The position numbers and the translations under genes were made by a program. From contig NC_015164.1 of assembly GCF_000190575.1 (NCBI RefSeq), forward strand, positions 1,426,001 through 1,490,000: a stretch of 64,000 nt of DNA, written 5' to 3'. The stretch comes from Phocaeicola salanitronis DSM 18170 (GTDB lineage Bacteria; Bacteroidota; Bacteroidia; Bacteroidales; Bacteroidaceae). The notes under the pieces are model-generated. The model was not told where the DNA came from. It searched no databases and saw only the letters and a list, made by a program, of their open reading frames with translations. Shown here in pieces: positions 26,166 to 35,690 of this stretch (position 1 is its first letter; each line of letters starts with the position of its first letter).

Positions 26166-28532
26166 ATGAAAACAAGACTTATCTTTACAACGCTGGCACT
26201 TGCCGCCACCGCCGCGGCATCCGCCACAACACACGACACCTTGCGCGACACCACACGGGTGATCGACATCGAAGAGGTAGTGGTCATCGCCACCCCTAAG
26301 GAAAACACCCGCCTGCGCCAACAGGCACTCTCCGCCACCTCGCTCTCGCAAGCGGACATACGGAGCCGGCAAATCGCATCGGTAAAATCGCTCTCCGGGC
26401 TGGTGCCCAACCTGTTCATCCCCGACTATGGGTCGAAGCTCACCACCTCGGTCTACGTACGGGGCATCGGGTCGCGCATCAACACGCCTGCCGTAGGGTT
26501 GTATGTTGACAACGTGCCCTTCATCGACAAGTCGGCATTCGACTTCAACTACTCCGACATCGAACGCATCGACGTGATGCGCGGGCCGCAGGGCACGCTG
26601 TACGGGCGCAACACGATGGGCGGGCTGATACGTGTGTTCACCAAGTCGCCCTTCACCTATCAGGGGACGGACGTGCAGCTCAGTGCCGCCACCTACAACG
26701 ATTACAAGGTGATGCTGAAGCACTACCACCGTATCTCCGAACAATTCGCCTTCTCGGTAGGAACCTTCTACGAACACAAAGGAGGATTCTTCAAGAACGC
26801 TTTCGACGGCAAGCGCATCGACACCGATGACGAGGCAGGAGGACGCATCCGTGCCATCTGGCTTCCCAATGCCAACCTGAAACTGGACTTCACCGCCAAT
26901 TACGAGTACACCAACCAAGGCGGATACCCCTACGCCTATACCGGACGCACCGACGGCGAAGAGGAAGACCGCGCCGAATACATCGGCACCATCTCGTACA
27001 ACCGCCCCAGCGGATACAGGCGCAACCTGGCAAACGGCGGACTGAGCATCGAACACCACGCAAGGAACTTCATCTTGAGCAGCGTCACCGGATTCCAGTA
27101 CCTGCACGACCGGATGACCTTGGACCAGGACTTCACCGAAGCCGACATCTATACCCTGGTGCAGAAACAAGACGCAAAAACCCTGAGCCAGGAAATCGTA
27201 CTGAAGTCGAACCCCGGCACGCGCTGGCAATGGACCACCGGCGTGAGCGGATTCTACCAATGGCTGGACACCGGCGCACCCGTCACCTTCCACGATGAGG
27301 GCATCAGCAGCCTGATAGAAGACAACATCAATGCCGGACTGGCACAACTTCCCGCAGGTGCTCCTACCCTCTCGGCAAGCGTCACCACCCGGCCTCTCCT
27401 TGTGCCCGGACACTTCAAGACACCTGTACTGAACGGTGCCATCTACCACCAGTCGACATTGAACGACCTTTTCACCGAGGGACTCTCGCTTACCGTGGGA
27501 CTACGGCTGGACTATGAAAAGCTTTGGCTGGACTATGACTCCCGCTGCGACATGGGCTTCGACTTCGGCGTATCAGCCCCTTTCCTGCCCCAGCCCATCT
27601 CCCGCTCGCTGGCGGCATCGGTGCGCTTCGCCGGCAAAGAGCACACCGACTACCTGCAACTCCTCCCCAAGTTCACCCTGCAATATGCGTGGAACCCCGA
27701 AAACAACGTCTACGCCACCGTGAGCCGAGGATACCGTTCGGGCGGATACAATATCCAGATGTTCTCCGACCTGATACAAGCCGACTTGCGCACCGCGATG
27801 ATTGACGCCGTGAAGCAAGATGAAGTGTTCGGCAACTTCGCCGGAATGATTCCCGACTTCCCCTCTTCGGACGTAGACGTGACAGATGCCACCCTCTACA
27901 AGCCCGAATATGCATGGAACTACGAGGCGGGCGCACACCTCACCGCGGCAAGTGGAAAGCTGCAGACCGACCTTGCCTTCTTCTACATGGACACGCGCGA
28001 CCAGCAGATTTCGCGCTTCGCCGAAACAGGATTGGGGCGCATCACCGTCAATGCCGGGAAAAGCCGAAGCATCGGAGCGGAAGCATCGTTGCGTGCCCGC
28101 CTGACCGATAATTTCCTCCTGAACGGAAGCTATGGCTACACCTACGCTACCTTCACCGACTATGTGGTGAGCGACACGGAGAACTACAACGGACGCTACG
28201 TGCCCTTCGTACCCAAACACACATTCCACATCGGCGGGCAATACCGTTTCGTCTTGCGAAAGAACGCCATCCTCGACAACATCACCGTAGATGCCAACTA
28301 TCGTGCGGCAGGGCGTATCTACTGGACCGAACAGAACAATGCCAGCCAGCCCTTCTACGGCACACTGGATGGGCGCCTCAGCTTCAACAAAGGGAACGGG
28401 CAGGTGGCACTCTGGATAACAAACGCCCTCAACAAGCGTTACCAGGCGTTCTACTTCGAATCGATGAACCGTGGTTTCGAGCAACAAGGACGCCCCCTGC
28501 AAGTAGGAATCGACCTGCGGTGTAACTTCTGA
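26166..28532 (+). CDS. TonB-dependent outer-membrane receptor
   Basis: A 788-residue beta-barrel receptor that imports a bound ligand using TonB energy. Signal peptide MKTRLIFTTLALAATAAASA, then a TonB box-like segment (DIEEVVVIATPKE). The plug domain covers about residues 50-160 (SVYVRGIGSRINTPAVGLYV, DIERIDVMRGPQGTLYGRNT), followed by the barrel, which ends in an aromatic residue (GIDLRCNF). It lacks the N-terminal carboxypeptidase-D-like domain of SusC proteins and has no SusD partner. It thus resembles small-ligand receptors (iron complexes, cobalamin) more than a glycan importer. The substrate cannot be read from sequence. Confidence 0.9.
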   Translation: MKTRLIFTTLALAATAAASATTHDTLRDTTRVIDIEEVVVIATPKENTRLRQQALSATSLSQADIRSRQIASVKSLSGLVPNLFIPDYGSKLTTSVYVRGIGSRINTPAVGLYVDNVPFIDKSAFDFNYSDIERIDVMRGPQGTLYGRNTMGGLIRVFTKSPFTYQGTDVQLSAATYNDYKVMLKHYHRISEQFAFSVGTFYEHKGGFFKNAFDGKRIDTDDEAGGRIRAIWLPNANLKLDFTANYEYTNQGGYPYAYTGRTDGEEEDRAEYIGTISYNRPSGYRRNLANGGLSIEHHARNFILSSVTGFQYLHDRMTLDQDFTEADIYTLVQKQDAKTLSQEIVLKSNPGTRWQWTTGVSGFYQWLDTGAPVTFHDEGISSLIEDNINAGLAQLPAGAPTLSASVTTRPLLVPGHFKTPVLNGAIYHQSTLNDLFTEGLSLTVGLRLDYEKLWLDYDSRCDMGFDFGVSAPFLPQPISRSLAASVRFAGKEHTDYLQLLPKFTLQYAWNPENNVYATVSRGYRSGGYNIQMFSDLIQADLRTAMIDAVKQDEVFGNFAGMIPDFPSSDVDVTDATLYKPEYAWNYEAGAHLTAASGKLQTDLAFFYMDTRDQQISRFAETGLGRITVNAGKSRSIGAEASLRARLTDNFLLNGSYGYTYATFTDYVVSDTENYNGRYVPFVPKHTFHIGGQYRFVLRKNAILDNITVDANYRAAGRIYWTEQNNASQPFYGTLDGRLSFNKGNGQVALWITNALNKRYQAFYFESMNRGFEQQGRPLQVGIDLRCNF

Positions 28533-28539
28533 TTGGGTT

Positions 28540-28722
28540 TCACCACAGAGGACACAGATTTTTTCTGAAACGCAGATTAGCGCAGATTTTGTGTTCGTTA
28601 CGCCGGATTTGTAATCCGGCGTAATCGTTTGTTCGGATTTGTAATCCGAATCATCCGCGCAAGTGTACGGATTTCAAATCCGCAGATAAAAAATTACGGC
28701 GGATTACAATTCCGCCGTGACG
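28540..28722. repeat. R6, R1 and R4 repeat fragments
   Basis: An R6 piece (TTCACCACAGAGGACACAG), an R1 piece (CGCAGATTAGCGCAGATTTT) and a run of R4 hairpins at 28598-28722 (such as ACGCCGGATTTGTAATCC) fill the gap between two convergent genes. No gene or clear T-run terminator seen. Confidence 0.8.
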
Positions 28723-28798
28723 CAAGCTTTCCCAGGCCTGCGATTTTGTTACGGAGTAAAGACGTAAAAATCTGCGTGAATCTGCGGTGAAAAAAGCA

Positions 28799-29746
28799 TC
28801 ACTCGTTCAGCGCGCCGCAATGGGGGCAGATGCCCTTGGTACGCAGCTTGGCACCGCATGCGCCGCATACGTAGGGGTAGCGTTCTGGCTTGCACAGCCA
28901 GCGGATGCAGCCGGCGGCATACGCCACGAGGCATACATAGGCGATATAAACATTGACGTAGGTGAAAAACACATAGATGAAGATGCAGCACGATACCAGC
29001 CCCACGAGGTAGAAGAACGCTACTTCCGCTTTGGTCTGGTGAAAAAGGTCGTCGAGCATCGCCACACCCACCAGCAATGCCAGGGCAACGCACACGATGA
29101 AAAAGCCGAGAATAAAGGGCACATCAAAGGGGTTGAGCGTGGGGGCATAATAGTAGCGTTCCCACGTCTCGGGCACGAAGTGCTGGATGCTGTTGTAGGT
29201 AGTGGCGGCTATTGCCATCAGCAAGGACAAGAGGATGGGGAAGCCGCTATCGATATCGTTCAGCCAGATGAGCTTGATTTGCTTGCGCCGCACCGCCCGG
29301 TAGACGAACCACAGGAAAAACACCGCCAGTACAAGGAAGAAAGGCAGGGTGTGGGCGTTGCTGAAGAAATGGATGAAGCGCGAGATAGGGTCGACCGGCA
29401 CGATATTGTCCAGCAGGCGGTGTTCCTGAATCCACCCGATGGTCTCCTGGTCGCGTGCCACTTTCACCCACACCGAGTCGACGGAATCTTGCGGATGTAC
29501 ATCAAACTCCGCCACCACCACTTCATCACCCCGGAGCAGCGGTACCGTATCCATAAACGGAAGCACATGCAGCCATAGTGTGTCTGCCTCTATCTGAAAA
29601 TTGCTGTTCAGGGCATACATCCGCGAATAGAAACGGACGGAGTCGCCTCCCTCTGCTGCGGAAGAAGGCACCAAAGGCTGATAGCGGCAAGCCGTAGCAA
29701 GCACCAGCAGCAACAGGAACGGTACGAAATACTTACTCTTCAACAT
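28799..29746 (-). CDS. Membrane lipoprotein with C-terminal zinc ribbon
   Basis: A 315-residue protein. N-terminal signal with lipobox-like LLVLATAC, then about 110 residues that look extracytoplasmic (VVVAEFDVHPQDSVDSVWVK, SH3-like). Five or so membrane helices follow between about residues 135 and 285. The cytoplasmic tail holds a zinc ribbon CGACGAKL...CPHCG. The mix of exported domain, membrane core and zinc ribbon is seen in several uncharacterised Bacteroidales proteins. Function not known. Both sides are bounded by repeat elements, so it is probably a one-gene unit. Confidence 0.6.
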   Translation of the reverse strand: MLKSKYFVPFLLLLVLATACRYQPLVPSSAAEGGDSVRFYSRMYALNSNFQIEADTLWLHVLPFMDTVPLLRGDEVVVAEFDVHPQDSVDSVWVKVARDQETIGWIQEHRLLDNIVPVDPISRFIHFFSNAHTLPFFLVLAVFFLWFVYRAVRRKQIKLIWLNDIDSGFPILLSLLMAIAATTYNSIQHFVPETWERYYYAPTLNPFDVPFILGFFIVCVALALLVGVAMLDDLFHQTKAEVAFFYLVGLVSCCIFIYVFFTYVNVYIAYVCLVAYAAGCIRWLCKPERYPYVCGACGAKLRTKGICPHCGALNE

Positions 29747-29757
29747 AAGCCTATCTG

Positions 29758-29912
29758 TTTTGAAACGCAGATTTTCACAGATTAACGCAGATTATTTTAT
29801 TTACAATTTATCGATTGACAAAGTACGATTTAGGGCAAAACAGTAAATCGTAAATAATCTAATAGTCAATAAAAATAATCCGAGGAAATCTGCGTTAATC
29901 TGCGTTTCCATT
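29758..29912. repeat. R1 long palindromic element, copy B (inverted)
   Basis: The sequence begins TTTGAAACGCAGATTTTCAC and ends AATCTGCGTTAATCTGCGTT. Its interior (GTACGATTTAGGGCAAAAC, TTAGATTATTTACG in degenerate form) is the reverse complement of copy A's interior at 26040-26100. It separates the zinc-ribbon gene from the U32 gene. Confidence 0.75.
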
Positions 29913-29914
29913 CT

Positions 29915-31771
29915 TCATTTTTCCATACACACTTTCATCTGGCACGCCTTGCAATCGAATTCCAGCCGGAAACGCTTGCCGTCGCTGCTCACCAGGTAAT
30001 AAGGCTCGCGGTAGGGCGAACGCTTTTTCTGATACACCGGACACCAGCCCAGGCTATAGCGGATGCAATGCTTGCAAAACATCAGCGCCACTCCTGCCGG
30101 TGCTTCCCGCTCGAAAGCAGGAGCTACCTGCTCTACACCGTGGCGGCGGTAGAAAGCCTCGGCAAGCGTATTCATCACATTGCCGCGATAATCCAACTCT
30201 TTTTCGGGATAAGGATGCGCGGTCTGCTCCCATTGCCTGCGCTCTTGCGGATAGGTGATGCGGCGTGCCTGAAGCAGGCGCTCCACTCCCCGGCGGCGCA
30301 AGTCCGAAAGTCCGGATGCGGGAATAAACCAATCTTCGGCAAAACCGATGGCAATCTCACGGGCTTCGAAAGGCGTGGTGCCCAACTTGCCCAGCTGCGC
30401 CTTCAGGTTCTCGGCTTGCGGTGTGCGTGCCCGTTCTTTTTCCCGTTCCAGCACCACGCTCACCCTTGTCCCGTCTTCATCGGAAAGGTCGAGGGTGAAG
30501 CCGGAAGGATTTGCTTCCAGACGCATGTCCACCGCTATCTTCCTTATGGCGGACTTCTTCTGCATCACGCGCTCGAACTCTTGGTCGAAATTGCGGTACA
30601 GCATTGTTTTCGGACGTATGCCGCGAGGCATTTCCAACGGGAACAGTTTATTGCCTTCCACACGGTTCACCCGGAAGCCGTGCAACTTGCCTTGCCCGTC
30701 GAGGTAACACAATCCGTCTCCATTGGCGAAGGACTTCACGCCCGCCACGGTCAGGAAGTTGCCCCGTACTTCTTTCACCGTGCCTACCTCTTCGCCCAAC
30801 GATTTCGGAGTATTCAGGTTGAAGATGCCCGGGTTGCGTCCGTGGGCGAAATAGTCGGTAAACCCGCGGCTGAAACTCTTGTCCAATTGGGGACGGAAAG
30901 CCAGATGCACCGTGCCCGATGATGCCCGCATGTATTCTTTCCGGCGGCGGAAAATGGCATCCAATTGCTGGCGGTAATATGCCGTGACGTTTTTCACATA
31001 CGACACGTCTTTCAGCCTTCCTTCTATCTTGAGCGATGAAGCCCCCGCATCGAGCAGAGCTTCGAGGTTCGCGCTTTGGTTCATATCCTTGAGCGAGAGC
31101 AGGTGCCTGTCGTTTACGATGGTCTTCCCGTCGGCATCCACAAGGTCGAATCCCAGGCGGCAAAACTGGGCGCATTCGCCGCGGTTGGCACTCCGCCCAT
31201 AACACGCCTGACTGACGTAACACTGCCCGCTATAACTCACGCACAACGCCCCGTGGACGAAGACCTCGAGCAACGTGCCGGGGCACCGGCGGTGGATACG
31301 GCCGATTTCGTCAAGGCTCAACTCACGGGCGAGCACCACCTGGCGGAATCCGGCTTCGGCAAGAAACTGCACCTTCTCCGGCGTGCGGTTGTCCATCTGC
31401 GTGCTGGCATGCAGGGGGATGGGCGGCAGGTCCAGTTGTGTGATGCCCATATCCTGTACGATAAGCGCATCTACCCCGATGCGGTACAGGTCCCATATCA
31501 TCGCCTCGGTGGCTTTCAGTTCGTCTTCTTTCAGGATGGTATTCACCGTAACGTAAATGCGCACACGGTACAGATGGGCATAACGCACCAGTGCCGCGAT
31601 GTCGTCCAACGAGTTTCCGGCAGCAGCACGTGCTCCGAAACGGGGTGCCCCGATATACACGGCATCCGCTCCGTGGTTGATGGCTTCGATTCCACACTCC
31701 AGGTTCTTGGCAGGGGCCAGCAGTTCGATAGCCCTCACCGGAGAGACGGAAAGGGGGTTACTTGATTTCAT
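29915..31771 (-). CDS. U32 family peptidase-like protein (RlhA/TrhP type)
   Basis: About 618 residues from the Met at 31771. Met codons at 31780 and 31801 are possible earlier starts; all overlap the end of metA. The U32 core begins [20 protein letters not shown] and shows [17 protein letters not shown] and [16 protein letters not shown], whose four Cys match the Fe-S or metal site of the family. The long C-terminal DUF3656-like part ends in a second Cys-rich block ([25 protein letters not shown]). Relatives take part in 5-hydroxylation of rRNA cytidine or tRNA uridine and in ubiquinone synthesis, so an RNA-modifying role is more likely than proteolysis. Overlap with metA suggests coupling. 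Confidence 0.8.
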   Translation of the reverse strand: MKSSNPLSVSPVRAIELLAPAKNLECGIEAINHGADAVYIGAPRFGARAAAGNSLDDIAALVRYAHLYRVRIYVTVNTILKEDELKATEAMIWDLYRIGVDALIVQDMGITQLDLPPIPLHASTQMDNRTPEKVQFLAEAGFRQVVLARELSLDEIGRIHRRCPGTLLEVFVHGALCVSYSGQCYVSQACYGRSANRGECAQFCRLGFDLVDADGKTIVNDRHLLSLKDMNQSANLEALLDAGASSLKIEGRLKDVSYVKNVTAYYRQQLDAIFRRRKEYMRASSGTVHLAFRPQLDKSFSRGFTDYFAHGRNPGIFNLNTPKSLGEEVGTVKEVRGNFLTVAGVKSFANGDGLCYLDGQGKLHGFRVNRVEGNKLFPLEMPRGIRPKTMLYRNFDQEFERVMQKKSAIRKIAVDMRLEANPSGFTLDLSDEDGTRVSVVLEREKERARTPQAENLKAQLGKLGTTPFEAREIAIGFAEDWFIPASGLSDLRRRGVERLLQARRITYPQERRQWEQTAHPYPEKELDYRGNVMNTLAEAFYRRHGVEQVAPAFEREAPAGVALMFCKHCIRYSLGWCPVYQKKRSPYREPYYLVSSDGKRFRLEFDCKACQMKVCMEK

Positions 31772-32681
31772 TGATGTCATACGGTGTTTCCTGATATACA
31801 TAATAGTTCAGCCAGTTGGAGAACAAGAGGTTGGCAGTACTGCGCCAGCGCACCAGCGGTCCCTTTTCCGGGTCATCTCCGCGATAATAATTCTTCGGCA
31901 TATCGATGGGCAAGCCTTTCGCCAAGTCGCGCCGGTATTCGGTATCCAGTGTATAAGGGGCATATTCCGAATGACCCGTCACATAAAACTCGCGTCCTCC
32001 GCGCGCCATCACGATATGTACGCCCGAGTCTTCCGATTCCGAAACAATCTGCAGCTCGGGGCAGCGTTCGATGTCCTTGCGGCGCACTTCCGTATGCCTG
32101 CTGTGCGGCACGAAGAACACATCGTCGAACCCGCGGAAGATAGGCAGCTTCCCGAACCCCTCGCACACATGATGCTCGAAGATGCCGAACATCTTTTTCT
32201 CCAGCGGATACTTGGGCACCCCATAGAAATGATACAGCCCAGCCTGTGCCGCCCAGCAGATGTAAAGGGTAGAAGTGACGTGCGTACGCGTCCAATTGAA
32301 TATATCCTGTATCTCGCTCCAGTAGTTCACGTCTTCGAAATCGAGATGCTCCACCGGTGCGCCGGTGATAATCATCCCGTCGAACTTCTCGTCGCGCATC
32401 AGGTCGAAGTCACGGTAAAACGCCTTCATGTGCTCGATGGGCGTGTTCTTCGAGGTATGGCTTTTCAGTTTCATAAAGCTCACCTCTATCTGGAGGGGCG
32501 AGTTCGAGAGCAACCGTATCAGGTCGGTCTCGGTAGTAATCTTTATCGGCATCAGGTTGAGGATGACGATTTTCAACGGACGTATGTCTTGTGTACTTGC
32601 CCGCGATGTATCGATAACGAAGATATTCTCTTCCTTCAGCAAGTCGATGGCAGGCAATTTATCAGGTAAATTCAGTGGCAT
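31758..32681 (-). CDS. metA: Homoserine O-acyltransferase MetA (acetyl-CoA type predicted)
   Basis: First step of methionine synthesis from homoserine; 307 residues. Catalytic Cys142 in [17 protein letters not shown], and the His/Glu pair in [10 protein letters not shown]. Residue 111, within [11 protein letters not shown], is Glu. In this family Glu at that position marks acetyl-CoA specificity while Gly (E. coli) marks succinyl-CoA. The enzyme should therefore be a homoserine O-acetyltransferase despite the usual name. It overlaps the U32 gene downstream and is preceded by an R5 hairpin that separates it from tpx. Confidence 0.93.
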   Translation of the reverse strand: MPLNLPDKLPAIDLLKEENIFVIDTSRASTQDIRPLKIVILNLMPIKITTETDLIRLLSNSPLQIEVSFMKLKSHTSKNTPIEHMKAFYRDFDLMRDEKFDGMIITGAPVEHLDFEDVNYWSEIQDIFNWTRTHVTSTLYICWAAQAGLYHFYGVPKYPLEKKMFGIFEHHVCEGFGKLPIFRGFDDVFFVPHSRHTEVRRKDIERCPELQIVSESEDSGVHIVMARGGREFYVTGHSEYAPYTLDTEYRRDLAKGLPIDMPKNYYRGDDPEKGPLVRWRSTANLLFSNWLNYYVYQETPYDINEIK

Positions 32682-32719
32682 AGAAACATTTGTTTTTTTT
32701 CAGCCACAAAGATAAGTTT

Positions 32720-32802
32720 TTTTAATGAAGAATGAGGAATGAAGAATGAAGAATCGCTTCGCCCGCATGGAATTCTTCATTCTTCATTCTTGATTCTTCA
32801 TT
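32720..32802. repeat. R5 hairpin between metA and tpx
   Basis: Repeats of GAATGAAGAATGAAG on one arm and CTTCATTCTTCATTC on the other enclose AATCGCTTCGCCCGCATGGA. The same loop in inverse orientation occurs at 37386-37405. Position at the end of tpx (stop at 32801) suggests it works as its terminator. Confidence 0.8.
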
Positions 32803-33304
32803 ATTTCAGCGCAGCGAGTGCCGCTTCGTAATCGGGTTCTTGCGTGATTTCGGGAACCAGCTCGGTGTATACCACCTTTCCTTCCGGATTGATGATTACT
32901 ACGGCACGCGCCAACAACCCGCACAATACGCCATCGCTCATCAGCACGCCATATTTCTCGCCGAAGTCGGAAGTATAGCGGTAATCAGACAATGGAATCA
33001 CGTTTTCGATGCCCTCTGCGGTACAGAAACGTCCTTGTGCGAAAGGAAGGTCTTTCGAGATAGCCAGTACCACCGTGTTGCCCATCTGCGAAGCCAGTTG
33101 GTTGAACTTGCGTACTGATGCCGCGCATACTCCCGTATCCATGCTGGGGAAAATGTTCAGCAGGGCATACTTGCCTTTTACATCTGCCAGGGTAAAACTG
33201 GTCAAATCTCCTTTCACCAATGAAAAATCAGGAGCCTGTGCTCCAACTTGAACAAATTCGCCTGCCAGCGTGACAGGGCTTCCTTGGAATGCTGTTTTTG
33301 CCAT
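32801..33304 (-). CDS. tpx: Thiol peroxidase
   Basis: A 167-residue atypical 2-Cys peroxiredoxin that removes lipid and other peroxides using thioredoxin. Peroxidatic Cys60 in [16 protein letters not shown] and resolving Cys94 in [11 protein letters not shown] match the Cys61/Cys95 pair of E. coli Tpx. The N-terminal [10 protein letters not shown] and the AQAPDFSLV segment are also diagnostic. Single-gene unit with repeats on its 3' side. Confidence 0.95.
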   Translation of the reverse strand: MAKTAFQGSPVTLAGEFVQVGAQAPDFSLVKGDLTSFTLADVKGKYALLNIFPSMDTGVCAASVRKFNQLASQMGNTVVLAISKDLPFAQGRFCTAEGIENVIPLSDYRYTSDFGEKYGVLMSDGVLCGLLARAVVIINPEGKVVYTELVPEITQEPDYEAALAALK

Positions 33305-33475
33305 ATTCTTTTTATTTTAAGTAATAACTATTAAGATGATACTTCCATGTAAGGATAACAAATGTGCCGCACTTTTTGTTGCAGACGCTTGCGCTTTTTG
33401 CAATTTTTATATATGTCCTCTGTGGTGAAAAATGCACAAATCTATACCGCCCTACATGGATTCATTCCTGTTTCA

Positions 33476-33955
33476 TCACATAGAATCCCCTTCCGCCTTG
33501 CATTCGTGGAAATGCATCTCGTGTTCGGCTTTCTCGCGCGGGAAAGCGAAGTAAGTGCATACGGCTTGCGTGCATACCTCTCCGCTCTCGTTGGTGAGCG
33601 TGGCTTCGATGATGACAATGTTCCGCCGCTGTTCGCGGATGGAAGCGCGCAAGGTGAGCAGCTTGTCGGTGGTATGCACCGGCTTCAGATAGCGCGTCTC
33701 CATCTTCGAAGTGACACCGGCGGTCTGCAATTTGCGCATCACCACCCAGCCGCATACCTCGTCGAGCAATACCGCCTGGATGCCTCCATGCAAGGTATTC
33801 AGCCAACCCTGGTATTTATCATCCGGCTTCCAGTAGCTCACGATGTCGTCTCCGTCTTCGTAAAATTCCATTTTCAGCCCCGAGGGGTTCTGGGGGGCAC
33901 ATCCGAAGCAATTATACCCCTCTACGTCTTTCCACGGATTGATAATCTTTTTCAT
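33476..33955 (-). CDS. PaaI-type hotdog thioesterase
   Basis: A 159-residue single-domain hotdog protein, probably an acyl-CoA thioesterase. YNCFGCAPQNPSGLKMEFYE near the N-terminus and GWLNTLHGGIQAVLLDEVCG (the HGG helix with the catalytic Asp/Glu) define the family. TRYLKPVHTTDKLLTLRASI is the second core strand. The gene lies 12 bases after the Dabb protein gene and is probably cotranscribed with it. Acyl substrate unknown. Confidence 0.85.
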   Translation of the reverse strand: MKKIINPWKDVEGYNCFGCAPQNPSGLKMEFYEDGDDIVSYWKPDDKYQGWLNTLHGGIQAVLLDEVCGWVVMRKLQTAGVTSKMETRYLKPVHTTDKLLTLRASIREQRRNIVIIEATLTNESGEVCTQAVCTYFAFPREKAEHEMHFHECKAEGDSM

Positions 33956-33967
33956 TTAGGATACGCT

Positions 33968-34267
33968 TTAAAATTCATAATCGGTGCAGGCGCGGTCTTG
34001 CTTGTAGTCTTTCAGCAGGGCCGATGCCGCCAGGTGGTCAGGATGTGTCGAATACGCCCTTACGTCTTCCAGCGTGTCAAATGCGCTGTCCAGGCACATG
34101 TCCCATTGCTCGTCCGGATTCATGTTGAAACCGACAAAGATGTGGCGGATGAAGGGTATGCGTGCAGGCAAGGCTTCGATGGCCGCCTTGAAGCGGTTCA
34201 TGACATCCTGCTTTTCGGCTTGCCCCAGTTCTTCTTTCAGTTTGAATAATACGATATGTTTCACCAT
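33968..34267 (-). CDS. Dabb family stress-responsive barrel protein
   Basis: A 99-residue dimeric alpha-beta barrel (Dabb) protein. It has the family opening MVKHIVLFKLKEELG, the central HIFVGFNMNPDEQWDMCLDS and the closing YSTHPDHLAASALLKDYKQD. Members are small ligand-binding or enzymatic barrels of varied function; no specific reaction can be assigned. It is the first gene of a pair with the thioesterase. Confidence 0.85.
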   Translation of the reverse strand: MVKHIVLFKLKEELGQAEKQDVMNRFKAAIEALPARIPFIRHIFVGFNMNPDEQWDMCLDSAFDTLEDVRAYSTHPDHLAASALLKDYKQDRACTDYEF

Positions 34268-34466
34268 GATGCAAATAGTTTTTAGCGTTATGTTTATGTC
34301 TGTCGCTACAAATATAGGGATTTTTCATCACAGATTGCACGGATTCATGCCGTTAAAATCATAGAAGACAGAAACGAATCTATAAAAAAGATTAAAACCG
34401 CATCGGGCAATGACCTTAAAATCAACAATGGTTTCAACGGGGTAACTATCTTACTTTTCCGTGCCT

Positions 34467-34499
34467 TCTTGATAGGTATCGGAAGTTGCGCTAACTTTG
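34467..34499 (+). promoter_or_regulatory. Promoter of the cupin gene
   Basis: A -7 box TAACTTTG at 34492-34499 and a TTG at 34469-34471 about 20 bases upstream. The start codon follows 33 bases later. Confidence 0.6.
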
Positions 34500-34532
34500 C
34501 CGTACGATTTAAGGAAATGTATAACCAATTAA

Positions 34533-34994
34533 ATGGATAAGCGTATGAAAACAATGGAAAAAGTAGCGGAAGCCGCAAACTTCTGCGCGGCAAATGCAGG
34601 CAAGTTGAACGAACTGGGCGAATATGTCTTGGCAATGGGACCCGAAGTGAAAATCCCCGGCAAGGTGTTTGGCGGAGCGGTTGTAGGCGCGACGGGAAGC
34701 GAATTTTCATTCCAGTCTTTCCAGCCGGGTACGGAAACCGGTTTCCTGCATACCCACAAGAACCACGAGGAACTGTATTTCTTCTTGAGCGGGAAAGGCG
34801 AGTTCCAGGTAGACGGCAAGGTGTTCCCCGTACAAGAAGGAAGCGTGGTGCGTGTGGCTCCAGCCGGCAAGCGTTCGGTACGCAACAATGGCACCGAACC
34901 GCTGGTAATGCTTTGCGTGCAATACAAGGCGAATGCCTTTACCGCCGAGGATGCCGCGGACGGCAATATCCTGAACGAGCCGGTGGTGTGGTAA
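34533..34994 (+). CDS. Cupin-domain protein
   Basis: A 153-residue small cupin; Met at 34545 is an equally good start. Metal-binding motif 1 reads FLHTHKNHEELYFFLSGKGE (His, His, Glu and the Gly pair). Motif 2 reads VQEGSVVRVAPAGKRSVRN, lacking the usual second-motif His, which is replaced by Lys or Arg. It may bind a metal or a small ligand; the reaction is unknown. It has its own promoter and is followed by an R6 hairpin. Confidence 0.8.
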   Translation: MDKRMKTMEKVAEAANFCAANAGKLNELGEYVLAMGPEVKIPGKVFGGAVVGATGSEFSFQSFQPGTETGFLHTHKNHEELYFFLSGKGEFQVDGKVFPVQEGSVVRVAPAGKRSVRNNGTEPLVMLCVQYKANAFTAEDAADGNILNEPVVW

Positions 34995-35033
34995 AACAAA
35001 TGAATTGCGAAGAATCCGTGTGATTCTTTATTC

Positions 35034-35163
35034 AAACGCAGAGACGCAGAAGCGCAGAGCTTATTTTTTGAGAGAGCAAAGAGCACAGAGAGGAATGTTT
35101 GGCTCCATGTCCTTTTGCCTTCTCTAAATTATTCTTCTGCGCCTTTGCGTCTCTGCGTTCGAT
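35034..35163. repeat. R6 hairpin with long loop
   Basis: Arms of the type CAAACGCAGAGACGCAGAAG and CTTCTGCGCCTTTGCGTCTC separated by about 80 bases. A sister copy with CACAGAG in place of CGCAGAG on both arms lies at 38627-38733, so the two strands of the stem vary together. Confidence 0.8.
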
Positions 35164-35303
35164 TTTTTTCGCAAACCAGTTTTGTGTTCCATAATGCGCA
35201 GCTAAATGCATCGGCGTATGCACATGTTTGCAGGAGCATTTGCATATATATCGAAGTATCATGCAATATGATTGCCTTACGGGTGAAAAGGAAGAGAGCG
35301 CTC

Positions 35304-35492
35304 CGTTACAATTGTTACAATTACAGTAATTTGAAATGACCTTTTAGGACGAAGAAAAAATGAAGATTAAATTTATATTATATATATTATTATATAATAT
35401 ATATAATATAGTTTTATAAGATATTCTCCCATTCTCTTGACACCGGATTGAAAAAGCGATTTCAATTAACTGTAATTGTAACAATTGTAACG
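35304..35492. repeat. Nested palindrome upstream of the primase/helicase-like gene
   Basis: A 24-base perfect inverted repeat (35304-35327 and 35469-35492; core GTTACAATTGTTACAATT) encloses a second hairpin made only of A and T (16-base arms at 35374-35389 and 35395-35410). A 17-base direct copy, CGTTACAATTGTTACAA, recurs at 37298-37314 near the 3' end of the gene that follows. No coding sequence lies in 34995-35690. Confidence 0.85.
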
Positions 35493-35624
35493 CCATAACA
35501 GAAAGCATCCATCAGATTCCTTGCATAAAAGAGAAAGATTTTCATCATTGTAACAGGCTGATTTCCAATAGTGGAAATAAAAAAGTCCGATTTTGTTAAC
35601 AGATTTTTACAGTCACTGCTTTTA

Positions 35625-35660
35625 TTTTGCCGATTATTTCACGGGGAATGCGTATCTTTG
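35625..35660 (+). promoter_or_regulatory. Promoter of the primase/helicase-like gene
   Basis: A -7 box TATCTTTG at 35653-35660 with TTTTG at 35625-35629. The transcript would begin near 35667, which rules out upstream in-frame Met codons and supports the ATG at 35691. Confidence 0.7.
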
Positions 35661-35690
35661 CATACACAAAAAACTTTAAATGTAATAGCT

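Noticed and set aside
26145..27449. 434-residue open frame antisense to the TonB receptor
   Set aside because: It has no family features, and the opposite strand encodes a complete receptor with signal peptide, plug and barrel.
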